64,000 bases of DNA, taken from contig QRFJ01000006.1 of NCBI GenBank assembly GCA_006176705.1, forward strand, positions 7,642,077 through 7,706,076. Reading direction: 5' to 3'. Of the stretch, positions 1-12,840 are shown one piece after another. The stretch's first letter is position 1; every line of letters starts with the position of its first letter. The translations under genes and the position numbers were made by a program. The stretch comes from Cocos nucifera (Eukaryota; Streptophyta; Magnoliopsida; Arecales; Arecaceae). The notes below the pieces were generated by a model. The model saw only the letters and a program-made list of their open reading frames with translations. It was not told the DNA's origin and did no database searches.

Positions 1-2559
1 TTTGAGGAGCTGGATAGAGATGGAGATCCCCAGGTAACATTTGAAGAACTTGAAATTGTGATGAACGAAACATGCTAGAGAATTTATGTGCCATGCTGGA
101 AACATTTATTTTCAAAGCCAATTGGGTGGAAACATTTTTTTTTTCCCATGATGTAGCAGGAGCCGGCTGTTCTTTGATTTGAGCAAGTCTGGAACACTTC
201 AAAAACACTCTAAATTGGCATCACTGAGAAATGCTGGCCTCCCTGCTAGAAGTTAATGCTATTGCTATGATGCACTATCTAAATGATGCTATTGCTATGA
301 TGCGCTATCTGAATGCAGATGCTGGAGGATCTATTTCTTATAGCCATTTTCAGAATTTCATGCTGCTTCCTTTGGAGCCCCTTGAAGATGATCCTTGGTA
401 TGTCAAAATAAGTTGTTATATATAATATCTCCTGTTCCATGATTTCTCACTTCTTATCAGCCCAATTTTCAGCAAAACATTTCATTCAAACTCTTTTTGT
501 TTTGATGTAAATGTTTTATCTGAATGATAAACCATAATCACCAGATTTGGTGTGATTTTCTTTAATCCATAACTTCACCTGATTTGATGTGTCTTTCTTT
601 AATCAATAAATTCACCTGGTTTGATGTGTCTTTCTTTAATCAATAACTTCACCATATTTGAGGTGTCTTTCGTTCTTTCTTTCTTCCTTCTGTCCTTTTT
701 TTTTTTTTTTGTTGAATACATAATGATACCCACCAAAAAAAAGAATACATAGTGATAACAGGCAGGACCCACCATTTTGGAGATTCCTTTACTCAAGACA
801 TTCATACATCCATCATATTTATGATCTTTGAGGTTAAGAATACTCTCATACACACGGAGAGACGTCCAAACACATATAAATGCATCCATGGCTACAAAGA
901 TGCAAATGTGCTGAATTGTCCCAAACTTACCGTGCTGGATTATGCATACTATCTGAACATTTCCATTTTTAAATATTTATGGTTCACCTTTTCTTTGGGG
1001 GCCAAATGTTTGTCGATATTGTAAAGATATTGAATAAAGCTGTGCAGGAAGGTATAATATATTACACTTGACTGTCTATATAAAGAAATTTTTTACTATT
1101 TTGGCTAGGGTTCAGGGTCTAGGAAAAATGTTGGTTTGAGAGAGAGGGGGAAAAAAGAGCTTGGAAAAGAATATCTTGTGAAAAAAAAAATATTCTGACA
1201 ATCAGACTTTAAATTTGGTTGTAAGTTGAGTAAGTTTTCAAGAAAGAATATCGATGACAGTCTTCACCCCCATCCAATGGGTCATAATCAAACCCACTAG
1301 ATAACTCTTTATCTTGAAGCAGGACTTCTCACTACTAGAGAGAGAAATCTGATCTTTCATATTTTCTGTAAAGAAATTAGTAGAAAATATTGTCTTCTAA
1401 ACAAGAATAACTTTCAGTAATTTGAATTTTGAACTGAGGTTCTGAAAAATTGACTAGGTTATATACAAAGATGATGCATGGCAGAGTCCTAATTTCCATT
1501 TGGACAGGTAACTATGTAAATTGCTGAAGCAAACTTCATATTAAGCATGACCTCACACACTAAGGGTGAAACCTGACCTTTTCCAAAGATCAGAAATATA
1601 CTTTTTGAACTACTATAACATTTTCTATAATCAAACAAGTAGTTTGAAAAGATTGACTTGTGAACAAATTATAACATTCTGCTTAACTGAAATAAAATTT
1701 TCTATATAGCAAAGTTCTATCAAAAGAAAATACATGGCAGTCCCATGGGTTGTCACCTTTGACGAACTTCTTCATCTTGACTAGACTAGCCTTATACTCT
1801 ATAATCATCTTGGGTTTGTAAATGTTCACATTCTAATAAATAACTATGTCAGATCCCCAACTTCCACACTCTCCAAGTGTGATCTAACAAGCCACGACAG
1901 GATTCTAATGACTGTTTCTCCTGTGAGGCCACATTCTTGCACCTTCAATGGTTGATAATTTAATAGCAAATCTTTTCTCTCCCCACTTGGTACTTGTATC
2001 CGAATAGTTGATGTAAATTATGTGGAAGATTGGTTTTTCACTTCCTTTTTTTGTAGAGAAAAAAATTTACTTCTAAATTTACAATTGCTTCTATTTAACA
2101 ATCAAATCTTGTTAATTTGTCATGCATGCAGGATAAGCCAGACTAAGAAATCTTTTTGTTGGCCCTTTTTTCTTGTAAAGATTTTGGTTGCTTTCTGATT
2201 AATAATTTTAATTAAATGCTTATTTGAAGCTGGATTTTTAACTAAGAGAGTTGCTGAGTCCCATCTTTATCATGATCATCAGTTACTATGAGAAATATAG
2301 TATGGAAGTCATCAAGAACATTTCGATGCAAGAGAAGATGTTGGTCCTCTCTGAAAATATCTTCTATAGTTGGCTTACCCGTGCATATGATGTTCTTCAT
2401 CAAACCACGTGCAGGAATATCTGGTTTGAAGCAGCCACAGTTGTTTCTGATTCAAGGCCTGTGGAAATAGCTGCTGGCGATGTTCTAACATCAGCATTGG
2501 CAGGAGGCCTTGCTTGTGCATTTTCTACTTCTGTGATGCATCCTCCTGATACAATGAAG
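1..2559 (+). pseudogene. Relic of an EF-hand mitochondrial substrate carrier gene (partial, broken)
   Basis: The first bases read as an EF-hand loop (FEELDRDGDPQVTFEELEIV) and stop at TAG 76-78. The homology then continues in other frames: AREFM near 79-93, LSKSGTLQK near 180-205, and NAIAMM..YLN..SISYSHFQNFMLLPLEPLEDDP up to 397. A GT-AG gap (398-2414) follows. A second exon at 2415-2559 reads NIWFEAATVV...AGDVLTSALAGG...STSVMHPPDTMK, with a carrier signature P-x-D-x-x-K, and ends at a GT donor. The order matches plant carriers of the At2g35800 type (S-adenosylmethionine-carrier-like), where an EF-hand region precedes the six-helix carrier domain. The stop, the frameshifts, an internal duplication of NAIAMM/YLN (250-316) and the absence of later carrier exons before 13 kb mark it as a pseudogene. 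Upstream exons lie outside the window. Confidence 0.8.
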
Positions 2560-2562
2560 GTA

Positions 2563-2775
2563 ACTCTCTCTCTCTCTCTCTCTCCATCCATCCATCTATG
2601 ATCCATCCATCTATCCATCTATGTTCCATCCATCGATCCATCGATTGATTTGTGTATGTGAATTAGTTCAAGGTCTTGCATACCCTTCTCATTGAACTAT
2701 CTATCTATCTATCTATCGATTTGTGTATGTGAATTAGTTCAAGATCTTGCATACCCTTCTCATTGAACTATGTGA
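2563..2775. repeat. CT and CATC microsatellites followed by a ~72-bp direct duplication
   Basis: A (CT)n run at about 2565-2583 leads into degenerate CATC/ATCT repeats to 2647. A block starting TTTGTGTATGTGAATTAG at about 2649 is repeated almost exactly at about 2720, with a (CTAT)n run between the copies. It lies just downstream of the last recognisable carrier exon. Confidence 0.8.
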
Positions 2776-3138
2776 ATGTTAGCCACCTCTTAGCATGGAA
2801 AATGATTAAAAAATAAGCTACAAAATGGACCGATTGACCGAGTCAATTATCAAATAGTTTTAAGCATGGACTTCAGTCTGAGTTGCATACATCATAGTCA
2901 TTCAACCCATGGTATGATATGAACCTGGAACAATGTTTGAGATTTTAACTGGATTATGCCATCTCTTCTGTTGAAGTTCATCTATTTTCTTTTCTGATTT
3001 GGGATAAACCGAAGGAAAGCTGAGTTGATATTCATCTTCGTTTTACTCTAGTGCATGACCATCACCTTGAAGGTCTGGTTTTTAACTTACGTTGCATGCA
3101 AGCTTGTTGTAGTATCAGGAGGCACCATTTGCACATGG

Positions 3139-3276
3139 AAGAGTGATGTTAGGTTGAAATGCCTGTTGGAAAATTCTACCCAATTTTTAGTAAACCCTAG
3201 TTAAAATTGGGAGTGATGTTGTTGAAATGCCTGTTGGAAAATTGTACTCAATTTTTAATAAACCCTATTTGGAATT
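3139..3276. repeat. ~72-bp tandem duplication
   Basis: The block GAGTGATGTT...TTGAAATGCCTGTTGG followed by CAATTTTTAGTAAACCC occurs twice, from about 3139 and about 3211, with a few substitutions. No coding content is recognised. Confidence 0.75.
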
Positions 3277-4820
3277 ATACACCCGTAATTTGTTTATTTC
3301 TTCATAATTCAGATACAATATGCATCAACCAGTACCAACTTCAGCTTTCTGTGTACATACATAATCCTTTTCATCAAAATTATCTCTTCACAAAATGCAC
3401 CAAGTCATTGGATTCGGGCATGATATACAGTAGCATGATCGAGGAATTCTCTAACTCACCATGGTCATTCCGATTCCAATCAGAAAGCTCTTGACGTATC
3501 TCATAAAGCTTGTGATTTGAAAGATCTTATTGGCGATGCACTTACTCGCAAGTGTGAGCTGTGGGCCAGAATTCCTTGCACTTGGGGGTACTCAAACCAA
3601 AACCTTCTAACTTGGGTTGCCTCGGCTGAAGCGAACGGAGCGATGCTCGGTAATAACAGTGCACGATCAGAGGCAATGCGCTCCAGATGCTGTTCAGGTG
3701 CGCTCCAAACCTTATTCGTAACATTTTGGCTCGGGAAACCATGTCCAACGAGCATTAAAAAAAAAAAAAAATTGCTTATCAGATATTTATCGTTATAATT
3801 ATCAGTAATTATAATTATAATTATAATTATCATTGGAGGAGCATCTATCATAGTTGACACCAAGTAAAAAATTTGCTGATGAATCTTGGGAGTTATCTGA
3901 AAGGGGCGTCCATCTTTCTTATCGTGGGCATGCAAGTAGTCCCTGAAATCGGCTGTCCCGTTTTCTTATCATGGGCGTCCAGGGCACATTAAAATCACCT
4001 ATAAAAAAGCAGCAGTAATCACTTCAAAGATCTATTATAATTGCTGGAAGACTTATTGCTAATATAATTATAAGGATTCATGCGGTATGTGTTTCGTCTC
4101 ACGTCAATTATATATTATATATATTAGGTAGGTCTTGAGTATTTATTATTGCACCAAAAAATTTAAATCATATTTTCTGGTTAGACTTTTTAGACGAGGT
4201 TGATAATAATAATATTAGTATTTTAAAGCAGTTATATGTAACCTTAAACTACATTTGAACTTGCACGTAGTAACCTGAAACATGGGATATTCATTTTTAT
4301 GTGGAATAGCATAAAGATTTATTATTAATCCTATCAAGGATTACAGGTAGTAATTCATATCTAAGTTTAAAAGGTGCTAGTTCTGGATCTAACAAGGGAC
4401 GGAAATTATTATATATTACCCCAGTATAGAACATTGATGTTATATTTAAATATAAATTTTAAGTTTCGACCGGCCCGGCATGTAGCTTGCTGGCATTATC
4501 TCAACCTTAAGTTATGCACCATTACGTTCAACACCTACCGGATGGTAATAATGGATAATAAGTTCATAGGGTAAACCACCACGAGGTCCCGTCTCCTCCT
4601 CTCTTCCCGTTTGCCTATAGTTAGTAGATAACCCGTTTAAGTTTCCATTCTTGCTCTCTCCAAAGACTTATGGTAGAAATCTTGGTTGGGTGTATGAATA
4701 GCGAACAAACCAAACGCGGTCATGTGAGATGGTCACCAAGTCGGGCATGTGTTTCTGGGCTAACCCGTGTTGTCCCTGTGGAAGATGTGAGCTGGGCTGG
4801 TGAAACAAAAAGATAGAAGG
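3277..4820. other. Intergenic stretch without a recognised gene
   Basis: Short ORFs here, for example at 3501-3935 (-) and 3517-3798 (+), overlap on opposite strands and show no family motif. There is a short (AATTAT)n run near 3800-3830 and otherwise AT-rich sequence. I see no RNA gene. Confidence 0.6.
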
Positions 4821-4887
4821 GCCTTGGGCTAGGCTTAAAACAAACTAGCCTTGGGCTAGGCTTAAAACAAACTAGGCTTGGGCTTGC
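4821..4887. repeat. 27-bp tandem repeat, about 2.4 copies
   Basis: The unit GCCTTGGGCTAGGCTTAAAA plus CAAACTA starts at 4821 and 4848, with a partial third copy at 4875. Confidence 0.85.
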
Positions 4888-5096
4888 TTACCAATTTGAT
4901 ATTGATGAACGTCCAACATAAAGGAAAGGAATGATGATCGTGCTTTTCCCTTGATAGGCAGTACAGAGTCCACGAACAAATTAATTTTTGTGGGAATAGA
5001 CATGAAGAATGTCCAATATCTAACGCTTCGCGCTAAAGATCATGCAGCTGGTGTGGGTACCTCATGGTCAAATGGACCAAAAGACCATGTGCACGC

Positions 5097-5348
5097 CTCA
5101 TGGTCAAGTTTCATATCTTAGCAAACCCAACTTTGAGTCCAGGACTACTAGCTTTTGTGCCTTTTTTTTTTCCTCTCTAAGAGAATGTTGTGGTAACTCG
5201 TCAAAAAATCACTCAAGCAAGTCTCATGGTTAAGTTTCATATCTTAGCAATCCCAACTTTGAGTCTAGGACAACCAGCTTTCGTACCCTTTTTTTTTTTT
5301 CTTTATTTTTCTAAGAGAATGTTGTGGTAACTCAACAAAAAATCACTT
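5097..5348. repeat. 126-bp tandem duplication, two copies
   Basis: The block beginning CTCATGGTCAAGTTTCATAT at 5097 recurs at 5223 and runs through a poly-T tract, AAGAGAATGTTGTGGTAACTC and CAAAAAATCACT. The copies differ mainly in the poly-T length and in point changes. Confidence 0.85.
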
Positions 5349-6436
5349 AAGTCACTCAACTGTCTTCCACCAATCACGTTGCTTCATTATCTTCACGTTC
5401 CACCATGCCTCTTTTTTTGGGTAACAATCCACCATGCCTATTCAGAGGCAGCAATTATAATACAACACGCAAGCGGAGCGACTTTTTTTGAGCTACTTAA
5501 AATTTTTTTTTTAAATTTTTTGCCCTATTTGGCCAAGCATCATGCCATGGTTAACCTATTATGTGTTTGTTTCTTAAGAAACATATTATTATGGATCAAA
5601 ATCATTGATTTTAAAACCTTTGGGGAGACAAAATAAGATGAACAATTTACATTAGAAAGTGACAAGATGACTCCAAACTTTGGCCGCAGTGAAGAATTTC
5701 ACATGTTTGACTAAGCATTTTTAAGTGGACCTGTATAAGAAAACTTATCATGATGCCACTTAATTCATGGTGTACAATCCTTGGGGATTTTTCCATTAGT
5801 TTCTCCCTACATCGATTTGTTCGATTAGCTCGCAGATGCCTACCAATTGTAAACATCTACAGCCACCTGATGAAAGCTGTGAATCACATCTATGTCTCGG
5901 GTTTTAATTCCACATGAAAATTGAGGCAGATGCAATGCATGTAAGCTGTCGAATATGTCCGGCATTTATTTCTAGGTTCATATGAACCTAGAAGATAAAC
6001 TCTATCCCACGGACGTGAAGTCTAGACCATCAACTTAAATAGTAAAATTGCAAACTTACAATCCGAGTCACATTTAGTCCATGGCTTGTCATCATGTTGT
6101 TATAGACAAAAACCACGCATAACATGGGTGCCACCTCTTGGTAGATCTTGTAGAATAAGGCCATTCGAAGAACTTAATTAGATAAGCCGGACCCACAAGG
6201 GAGGCTTTCCTTTATATAATTCATTTCCACCCGTAGAAGTCTCAAGAGTAACATGGGATATGATCGCCAAGTTGGGCTTTGGTGGCGAAGTGCCTTCCGA
6301 ACCCCCTTCTGTTGACACCCGGTCCCTCTCTTCAGAAATGCATGGAAAAAGCTTTGAGAGGGATGGCAGAAAAGGAAGTGGGGTTAGAAAAAAACCAAAG
6401 AGAGTGACGCTTGATATGATCCAAAGGTTGCGTCTC

Positions 6437-6479
<43 letters not shown>

Positions 6480-6480
6480 C
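6437..6480. repeat. Compound (TG)n(AG)n microsatellite
   Basis: An uninterrupted TG run is followed directly by an AG run of about 14 units. The ORFs reading through it on both strands are low-complexity artefacts. Confidence 0.95.
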
Positions 6481-7424
6481 TATAGATGAGACTTTTCTTG
6501 TAGCGTATGGTGGTGGTAACATCGTGTACACCGTAATCAACAAGTGCTTTGCCAGGTGGGACACTAGTAGGATCCAAGCGGAAAGGGAATGCTGCGTCGG
6601 CCTGGGGGCACGTAGCATGGGATGGATGGGAAATGGCCTGGTGTGAACCATCCAAACCGTTTTGAGTTTGGTTGGCCCTGAAGCCGCGCATTAATTACGT
6701 GTGCCGACTTCTATATTCTCCGCCATAATGATAGTCTTCTGACCGAAGAACGAATAAAGGAGTTTCTCAACATTAATTAAGCAGGTCTTTTTAATTTATT
6801 TGCGACTCCGTGCCACATCAGGGGCGAGATAAGTGCCCGGCGCTGACGCATGCCACATATATGGTGTGTCTGTTACCTGGTCCAAGGGGAACCTTGGCAT
6901 TCTATGTTCTAAGCTGACTGGTGATTATGGTACATGTAGTTGGAGTGCACCGATCTCAGAATTAATAAGATTGAAGTCTAATTTTGACCATGTTATAAGT
7001 TGATGTTTGAGATCCCCGTTGCTTTCGCATTTCTGGATCGTTTGTGGTAGAAGATATTTGTGTTCACTCGTGACTTTGATTATTAATTTGATTGGAAGAA
7101 TGCAGGTGCATTAAGCTTGTAAATACTATATTAATTACTTAAATTGGAAAAGTAAAGGTACTAGCTAGTCTATTCATAAAATTTAGAAAAAAACTACGAA
7201 GAAAACCCCTCCAAATTTAAGCTATTTATATTTAAATTTAAAAAATTTAGAAAGCATCAATTAGTCGTCAAAATTTCAAATTTATTGCAATATGGCCAAA
7301 TCATCTATCTCTTTTACAAAAGATTATTACGTATGTGAGGATTATTTGATAACTAATTTTTTTAAAAAAAATATTATAAATTTTTTTTTTCACTTAGCAT
7401 AAATTAAAGATAGAGTATTTTGAA

Positions 7425-8560
7425 ATTCATGCAAGTAGATGGATGACAAAGAATAGATTACTTTGAGATCTATGTAGGCACATGAATAGCAAAAGTACTA
7501 TGAGATCTATGTAGGCAAATGAATGATAGAGGATGAAGTACTTTGAGAGCTATATAAGTAGATGGATAATCCATCCACTTTGAGAGCTATATAAGTAGAT
7601 GGATAATAGAGTATAAAGTATTTTGATATATATATATATATATATATAGATGGATGATAAAGAATATAATATTTTAAAATCTATGCAAGTAGATGAATGA
7701 GAGGATGGAATACTTTAACATCTATGCAGATGGATGGATGATAGAGGACTATATGCTTTGAGATCTATACAGGTGGATGGATAGAGTTTGGAGTACTTTA
7801 AGATTTGCGCAAGTTAATGAATGTTAGAGGATAGAATATTTGAGTATGTGCAAGTGCATGGATGATAAAGGATGGAGTATTTTATGATTTATGTAAGCAG
7901 ATAAATGAGAAATCATAGAGTGCTTTGAGATCTATATAGCTGGAAGGATGAGAGAGGAATGAGTACTTTGAGATTTATGCAGGTGGATAGATGATGAAGA
8001 ATGGAGCACTTTGAGATATGTGCCGATAATGGATGACAGAGGATGGAGCACTTAGAAATCTATATAGATAGATGGATGATGGAGAATAGTGCGTAGAGAT
8101 CTGTACAAATGGATAGATAATAAAGGATGAAGTATTTTAAGATCTATGTAGACAGATAGATTAGAGAGGATAGAGTGCTTTGAAATCTATACAAGTGAAT
8201 GGATGATAGAGGATGAAATTTTTTAAGATTTATGCAAATGAATGAATGACAGAATAGAGGATGGATGATAGAGGATCAAGTACTTTGAGATTTATATTAA
8301 TGAATGAATAATAAATGGATTGCTTTGAGATTTGTATAGATGAATGGATGATAGAAGATGTAATGCTTTGAGATTTATGCCGATGAATGGATGATAAATG
8401 GATTGCTTTAAGATCTATACAAGTGAATCGATGATAGATGATGAAGTGCTTTAAGAGATATATAGATAAATAGATGATAAAGGATGAATAATAGCGAATT
8501 GTGGTTTAACATCTATGCAGATAGATAAATCATAGAGGATAGAGCGCTTTGAGATTGCAC
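7425..8560. repeat. Diverged minisatellite array, unit about 42-45 bp
   Basis: About 25 diverged copies of a unit containing GATGGATGATAGAGGATGGA, GTACTTTGAGATCTATGCA and a short linker follow each other head to tail. Copies differ by point changes and small indels, and no frame stays open. It resembles a decaying satellite or the tandem part of a transposon whose rest is not recognisable. Confidence 0.85.
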
Positions 8561-11500
8561 TAAAGCTAGGATTCAGTCTCTTGGAATCAAGAGTAATTTG
8601 GTCTTTTTCTCATTCAATTAACGATGTCAGGATTTGAAAGGCCGGGCTAAATTGCAACAAATATAAAGTTTTGGTGGCAAATTAAAATTTTTTGATCTTT
8701 TAGAATCCAAGTATAATTGGTCCAAACTTGGAGAGGTATCTCTGTATCCTGAAATTTATTGATGATTGCATGAGACCCATAGCTATATTAAGAATCATTT
8801 CTTAATCTAGCTATGCTGGAATTATATCCTAGTTAGTATCCTTTTATTATTCCTACCTTTCTATTCTAATTTTATTATAGCTAAATAGCTAGTTTGTCCT
8901 CTGGTGGAAGTCCTAGTTCATGTCGCCTAACTTTTGATTTAATTCTTTTGCTTAAGTTTTGGAAGTGAATTGTTAAACTATAATTTAGTCAATTATCATG
9001 TTTGCTTTGTGATGTGAGTACAAAAAATGGTGGTCCTCGGTTGGATGGATTTCATTAGTGTTTTGGTTTTGATGGTAGAACGCCGGTGCCAAAAAGTTGG
9101 GCATGGGAATCTTGGCAGAGTCCGAGTTAAACTTCCTTAGAGAATAATTTTATATGATACGGTGAATTGTGAGTGAGAGTGAGAGTGCGCCGGACGTCCT
9201 TGCCATTTTTTTTTATTATTTTTAACCAATAGCAAAGCAAGCGTCGAGCCGTTGTCTTGATCTTAATTAATATTATTCCATTAAATTTATTACTCTCTCT
9301 TTCCGATCTTTCTTCTCCTTTACTATAGATTTTTATTTTACAAATTCATTTTTGTTCTTGCTGCTCGTCCGTGGTAAGTTTGGACTGACCAACCTTGTTC
9401 CATTATTATCAAAGATCATGCAATATATTGTCAAATAGTTTCTAGGGTTTCTTCAAGCTCTCTATCATATTTCATACCTCTTAAACATAATGGAACAGAA
9501 TCTATGCACCTGATTTCATAAAGGTTTCGCATTTATTCTCCTAAAATTATATGGGTTGCCTTGTCCGCCAACAGATATTAAAGTTTTTCCTTTTTATGGG
9601 TTAATCCTATAGATACATGCAAAACCAAGATTGAAATGATCATTAGCAACCAGCTTATTTGACGTAGCCAATGTGAATCTCAGCACTTTGATGTAAATTT
9701 TTATAATGATTTAAGATCTCACACAAAAAAAACTAGCCTGAGTATATTATTTAAATTCTCTAATCATATAAATACTCAAAATCTATTAAGTTTAAGTTTT
9801 AGATCTTTGTTGTGTTAAAGTTCCAAATTTATTCAAATCCTAATATAAATACTATGGTCTAGTCAAGGTTAGTCCTACTAAATCGTGCGGCAGTGTTCTT
9901 TAGCCATATAGATCATAGGTCAAATTCACTGTAATATCATTTGTTACAATTCAAAATCTCGTTTAAAAGTATTATTTAAATTTCTTGGTATCCAATATAT
10001 AGCCAATATAGCACGGTCTTCACAGTTGTATAATATAAACTGACTGATCCACCACTTCCTTCAAGCATCACCACTTATGTATTAGAACGAACAATGTGGC
10101 TTTTGACCCACCCGAGTTTGTGAGCTCCTCAGACGGGAGGTTGTCACAAATTGCATGGAAAACTCTATGATAAATACTAAATTATTCATCCTTGGAGGAA
10201 GCACATGTATTAGAGTGCATTCTAGAAGAACAATGATACAAGTGTACGGAATCTAATGAACCACTCGTTGGACCACATCTGGCGTCCGAATAATCCACAA
10301 TTGAGGTGAAAAGCCACATGTTTGGTGCTACATTTCCTCCTCATAAAAGATAAGATTTGACAAAGCATTTGAAAAATAACATGCTGAATTGGTGTGGCAA
10401 ACGAGAAGACATTAAAAAAAGGGAGGGGGGAAAGTAATAGGTAGATGATGTCCCCTTTCTTAGCATCCATGTTTACTCTTGACCAGAAGTAAAAACTGGC
10501 AGTGAACGGTCTCACACCCACGGTTTATTATCTTGCATTGGTGGATGGGTAGGTCCACACGGCATCGACCAAGAAATATGCCAACACGACAGACTTTGGA
10601 ACGGAATTCCAACTCCTAACCCACTTCCACCATACACTACGGAAGAGGACCAACGCGACCTCCCTTTCCAACGGGCGAGAAGGAGACCCTCGGTGGAGAA
10701 AAAATGGAAGCTCTCCCACGTTAGGAGAGGCTAAAAGGTGACGATTAAAAAACTAGAAAAATGGTGCCAAGTCTGCTACGGAAGTCATGTATCGTTGCTT
10801 TCTCGTGCCCAACGAGCGGACCGCCTCCTCAACTACATCTCGACTCCTAACATATTATGGTGGTGAGGCCAGGTTTGCCAAGAGGGCGATGGATGGCATT
10901 GGCTTTGGACTCGCGTGGCAATTAGGTTTGGAGTTTTGGAGAGGAAAATAATGGAGATCCTTGTTGCTTTTGACCAACCAATGATATAACTTCCCGGCAT
11001 TAGGATCGGCAATGTAGAGATGATGAACTGAAATCGTTTATTGTGTCCTTAAAGATTGGGATTCATCAATATTTATAGTGAAATGACGATGAAAAGGGAC
11101 TTTAAGAAGCATGGTATAGAGGAATTTAGTTGGTGGCATCATTAATTCCTTGTGGTTTTTCACTGGATGGTTTACATATTCTAATTATGGGCCAATGTTG
11201 GGAATCTTAAAACACTTGACAATGATTAAGAATGTGTTGTCATTGAACACAACGGCCTACCGCAAGTATTCTATAGGAAATAATAGTAGTTAAGAGCGCG
11301 AGCTCGATCTAACATAATAAAATAATTCTTGTCCCGGCCCTCGCGAAAAAACTTCCATCCTTTCCTCCTCTGTTATGATATTAATTAAATAAAATCACTG
11401 TATCGCAATTGAAAGGAGAAAGAAAGGTTTTTTCTTTTCGAAATTCCGAAAGTTGTGGTCGGCTTGGTTTTAAAAATGCGTAAGTTCACATCATTCATTT

Positions 11501-11590
11501 AATTCCTGCAGCACAATTAGATTATGCTTGATATAGGGAATATTTTGTTCTCAGTCAAGATACATATAGTCATATAGCCGATACTTTAAT
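8561..11590. other. Intergenic stretch without a recognised gene
   Basis: AT-rich DNA. The open frames at 10222-10521 (-) and 10528-10719 (-) carry no motif I can name, and no splice-consistent exon series was found. No tRNA-like or rRNA-like sequence was noticed. Confidence 0.5.
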
Positions 11591-11712
11591 ATTGTTATAT
11601 GTAATTGTCTATATGATATGAACTTTATGGGGATTTCCTATCATTTTCAATAATCTTATATATAATCGTCTATATGATATGAACTTTATGGGGATTTCCA
11701 ATAATTTTCTCT
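11591..11712. repeat. 61-bp tandem duplication
   Basis: The block TCTATATGATATGAACTTTA plus TGGGGATTTCC occurs twice with a 61-bp spacing (markers near 11601 and 11662). Confidence 0.8.
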
Positions 11713-11996
11713 AGAAAAAAGTAACACATGATGTTACTATTAACTATAATTTAACATTATTAGTTAGCATCACGATTTTCAAGATCAAAGAAGCAAGGTC
11801 AAGCTTTGGTTAAAATTCAACTGTTTAAAAACTTGTAATGCTAGTTTATTTTGATTATTATAACAATCACAACATTTCTACTTTGTGACCAACAATTATG
11901 AATGTAGGTTCTTAAAACCATGCTTATCGTTTTGGGTGCAATTTATATTTGTTTGGAACATAAATTTAGAATCGTTTTAGTACTATTTGATGGACT

Positions 11997-12640
11997 TTTT
12001 TTTTCTTTGAAAAGGTAGAGCATTCATATAAGTCTAAATACAATTAAAAAGATTAGAAAATAAAATATGGCGAAGCGAGTATGAAGCGATCTTCATGTCA
12101 ATCCAAAGCATCTTTTCAGACACCACAAAGAAGGCAACCTAGTCCATAGCATTACTCACCTCTCGGTACACATGCTTGATATATAATAATGTAGCCTCCC
12201 TCAACAGTCTGAGGCTGTCTAATAGAAGCTGATGGATAGCATCCGCCATCGCAAACCCTTGAATCTATCTAACTATTATGGCTGAATCCCCTTTAATAAA
12301 GAAATAGACGACCCCCAAGATGGAACTCACATGAATGATGCCAGACATGCAGCCTGAAGCTTCACTCCAAATGTCATAGTCTCAAATAGATAAATTCCAT
12401 CCATGGCCAGTAGCCTCAAATCTAGTTCGCAAATCATGAATCCAGCTCCTCAGCTACTAGTTTCACTACCATCAAAATTAATCTTGAAGAAACTCGGAGG
12501 AGGAGGGAGCTCATAAGAAATGAAAATCCTATGGATCGCTCTATGAGCTTAATGAGTTTCTCCATGCTAGACCAGGTGACAATGGATGAGCAATCTTAGC
12601 CATTTGAGCTAGAGCTTACTTTAAGACAAACCTCATAGGG
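11997..12640 (-). mobile_element. 3' end of a decayed LINE-type retrotransposon with RNase H-like relic
   Basis: Read on the minus strand, 12075-12520 gives fragments of the RNase H-like domain found at the end of many plant LINE ORF2 proteins. First comes KINFDGS (about 12469-12488), then GAGF, then KGDSAIIVR-IQGFA (about 12255-12300), and finally LLLDSLRLLREATLLYIKHV with YREVSNAMD (about 12140-12235). Stops and frameshifts interrupt it. A T-run on the plus strand at about 11998-12007 is the A-tail expected at the 3' end. More diverged sequence up to about 12840 may be further ORF2 remnant. The order GDS, then HVYRE, then NAMD matches the family; the exact clade cannot be told. Confidence 0.75.
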
Positions 12641-12840
12641 TACCTCCTCAACTTAAGATATGATATGAGGCATAAATACTTAAAAATCTAGCAATCTCAA
12701 AGCCAGCATAGAATTGTATGTAGTCAAGAAAGGATGGGACTAGCGTTTCTGACTAGATAGCCATCGATAGAATGCTGGTTAGCCATAATTCACGAGCGCA
12801 AGAACAGAGGATGCCCCATATTTCCTCATACGGGATGATA

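Noticed and set aside
6178..6691. Three overlapping ORFs of 119-157 codons
   Set aside because: All read through a (TG)n(AG)n microsatellite on both strands, with no homology outside it.
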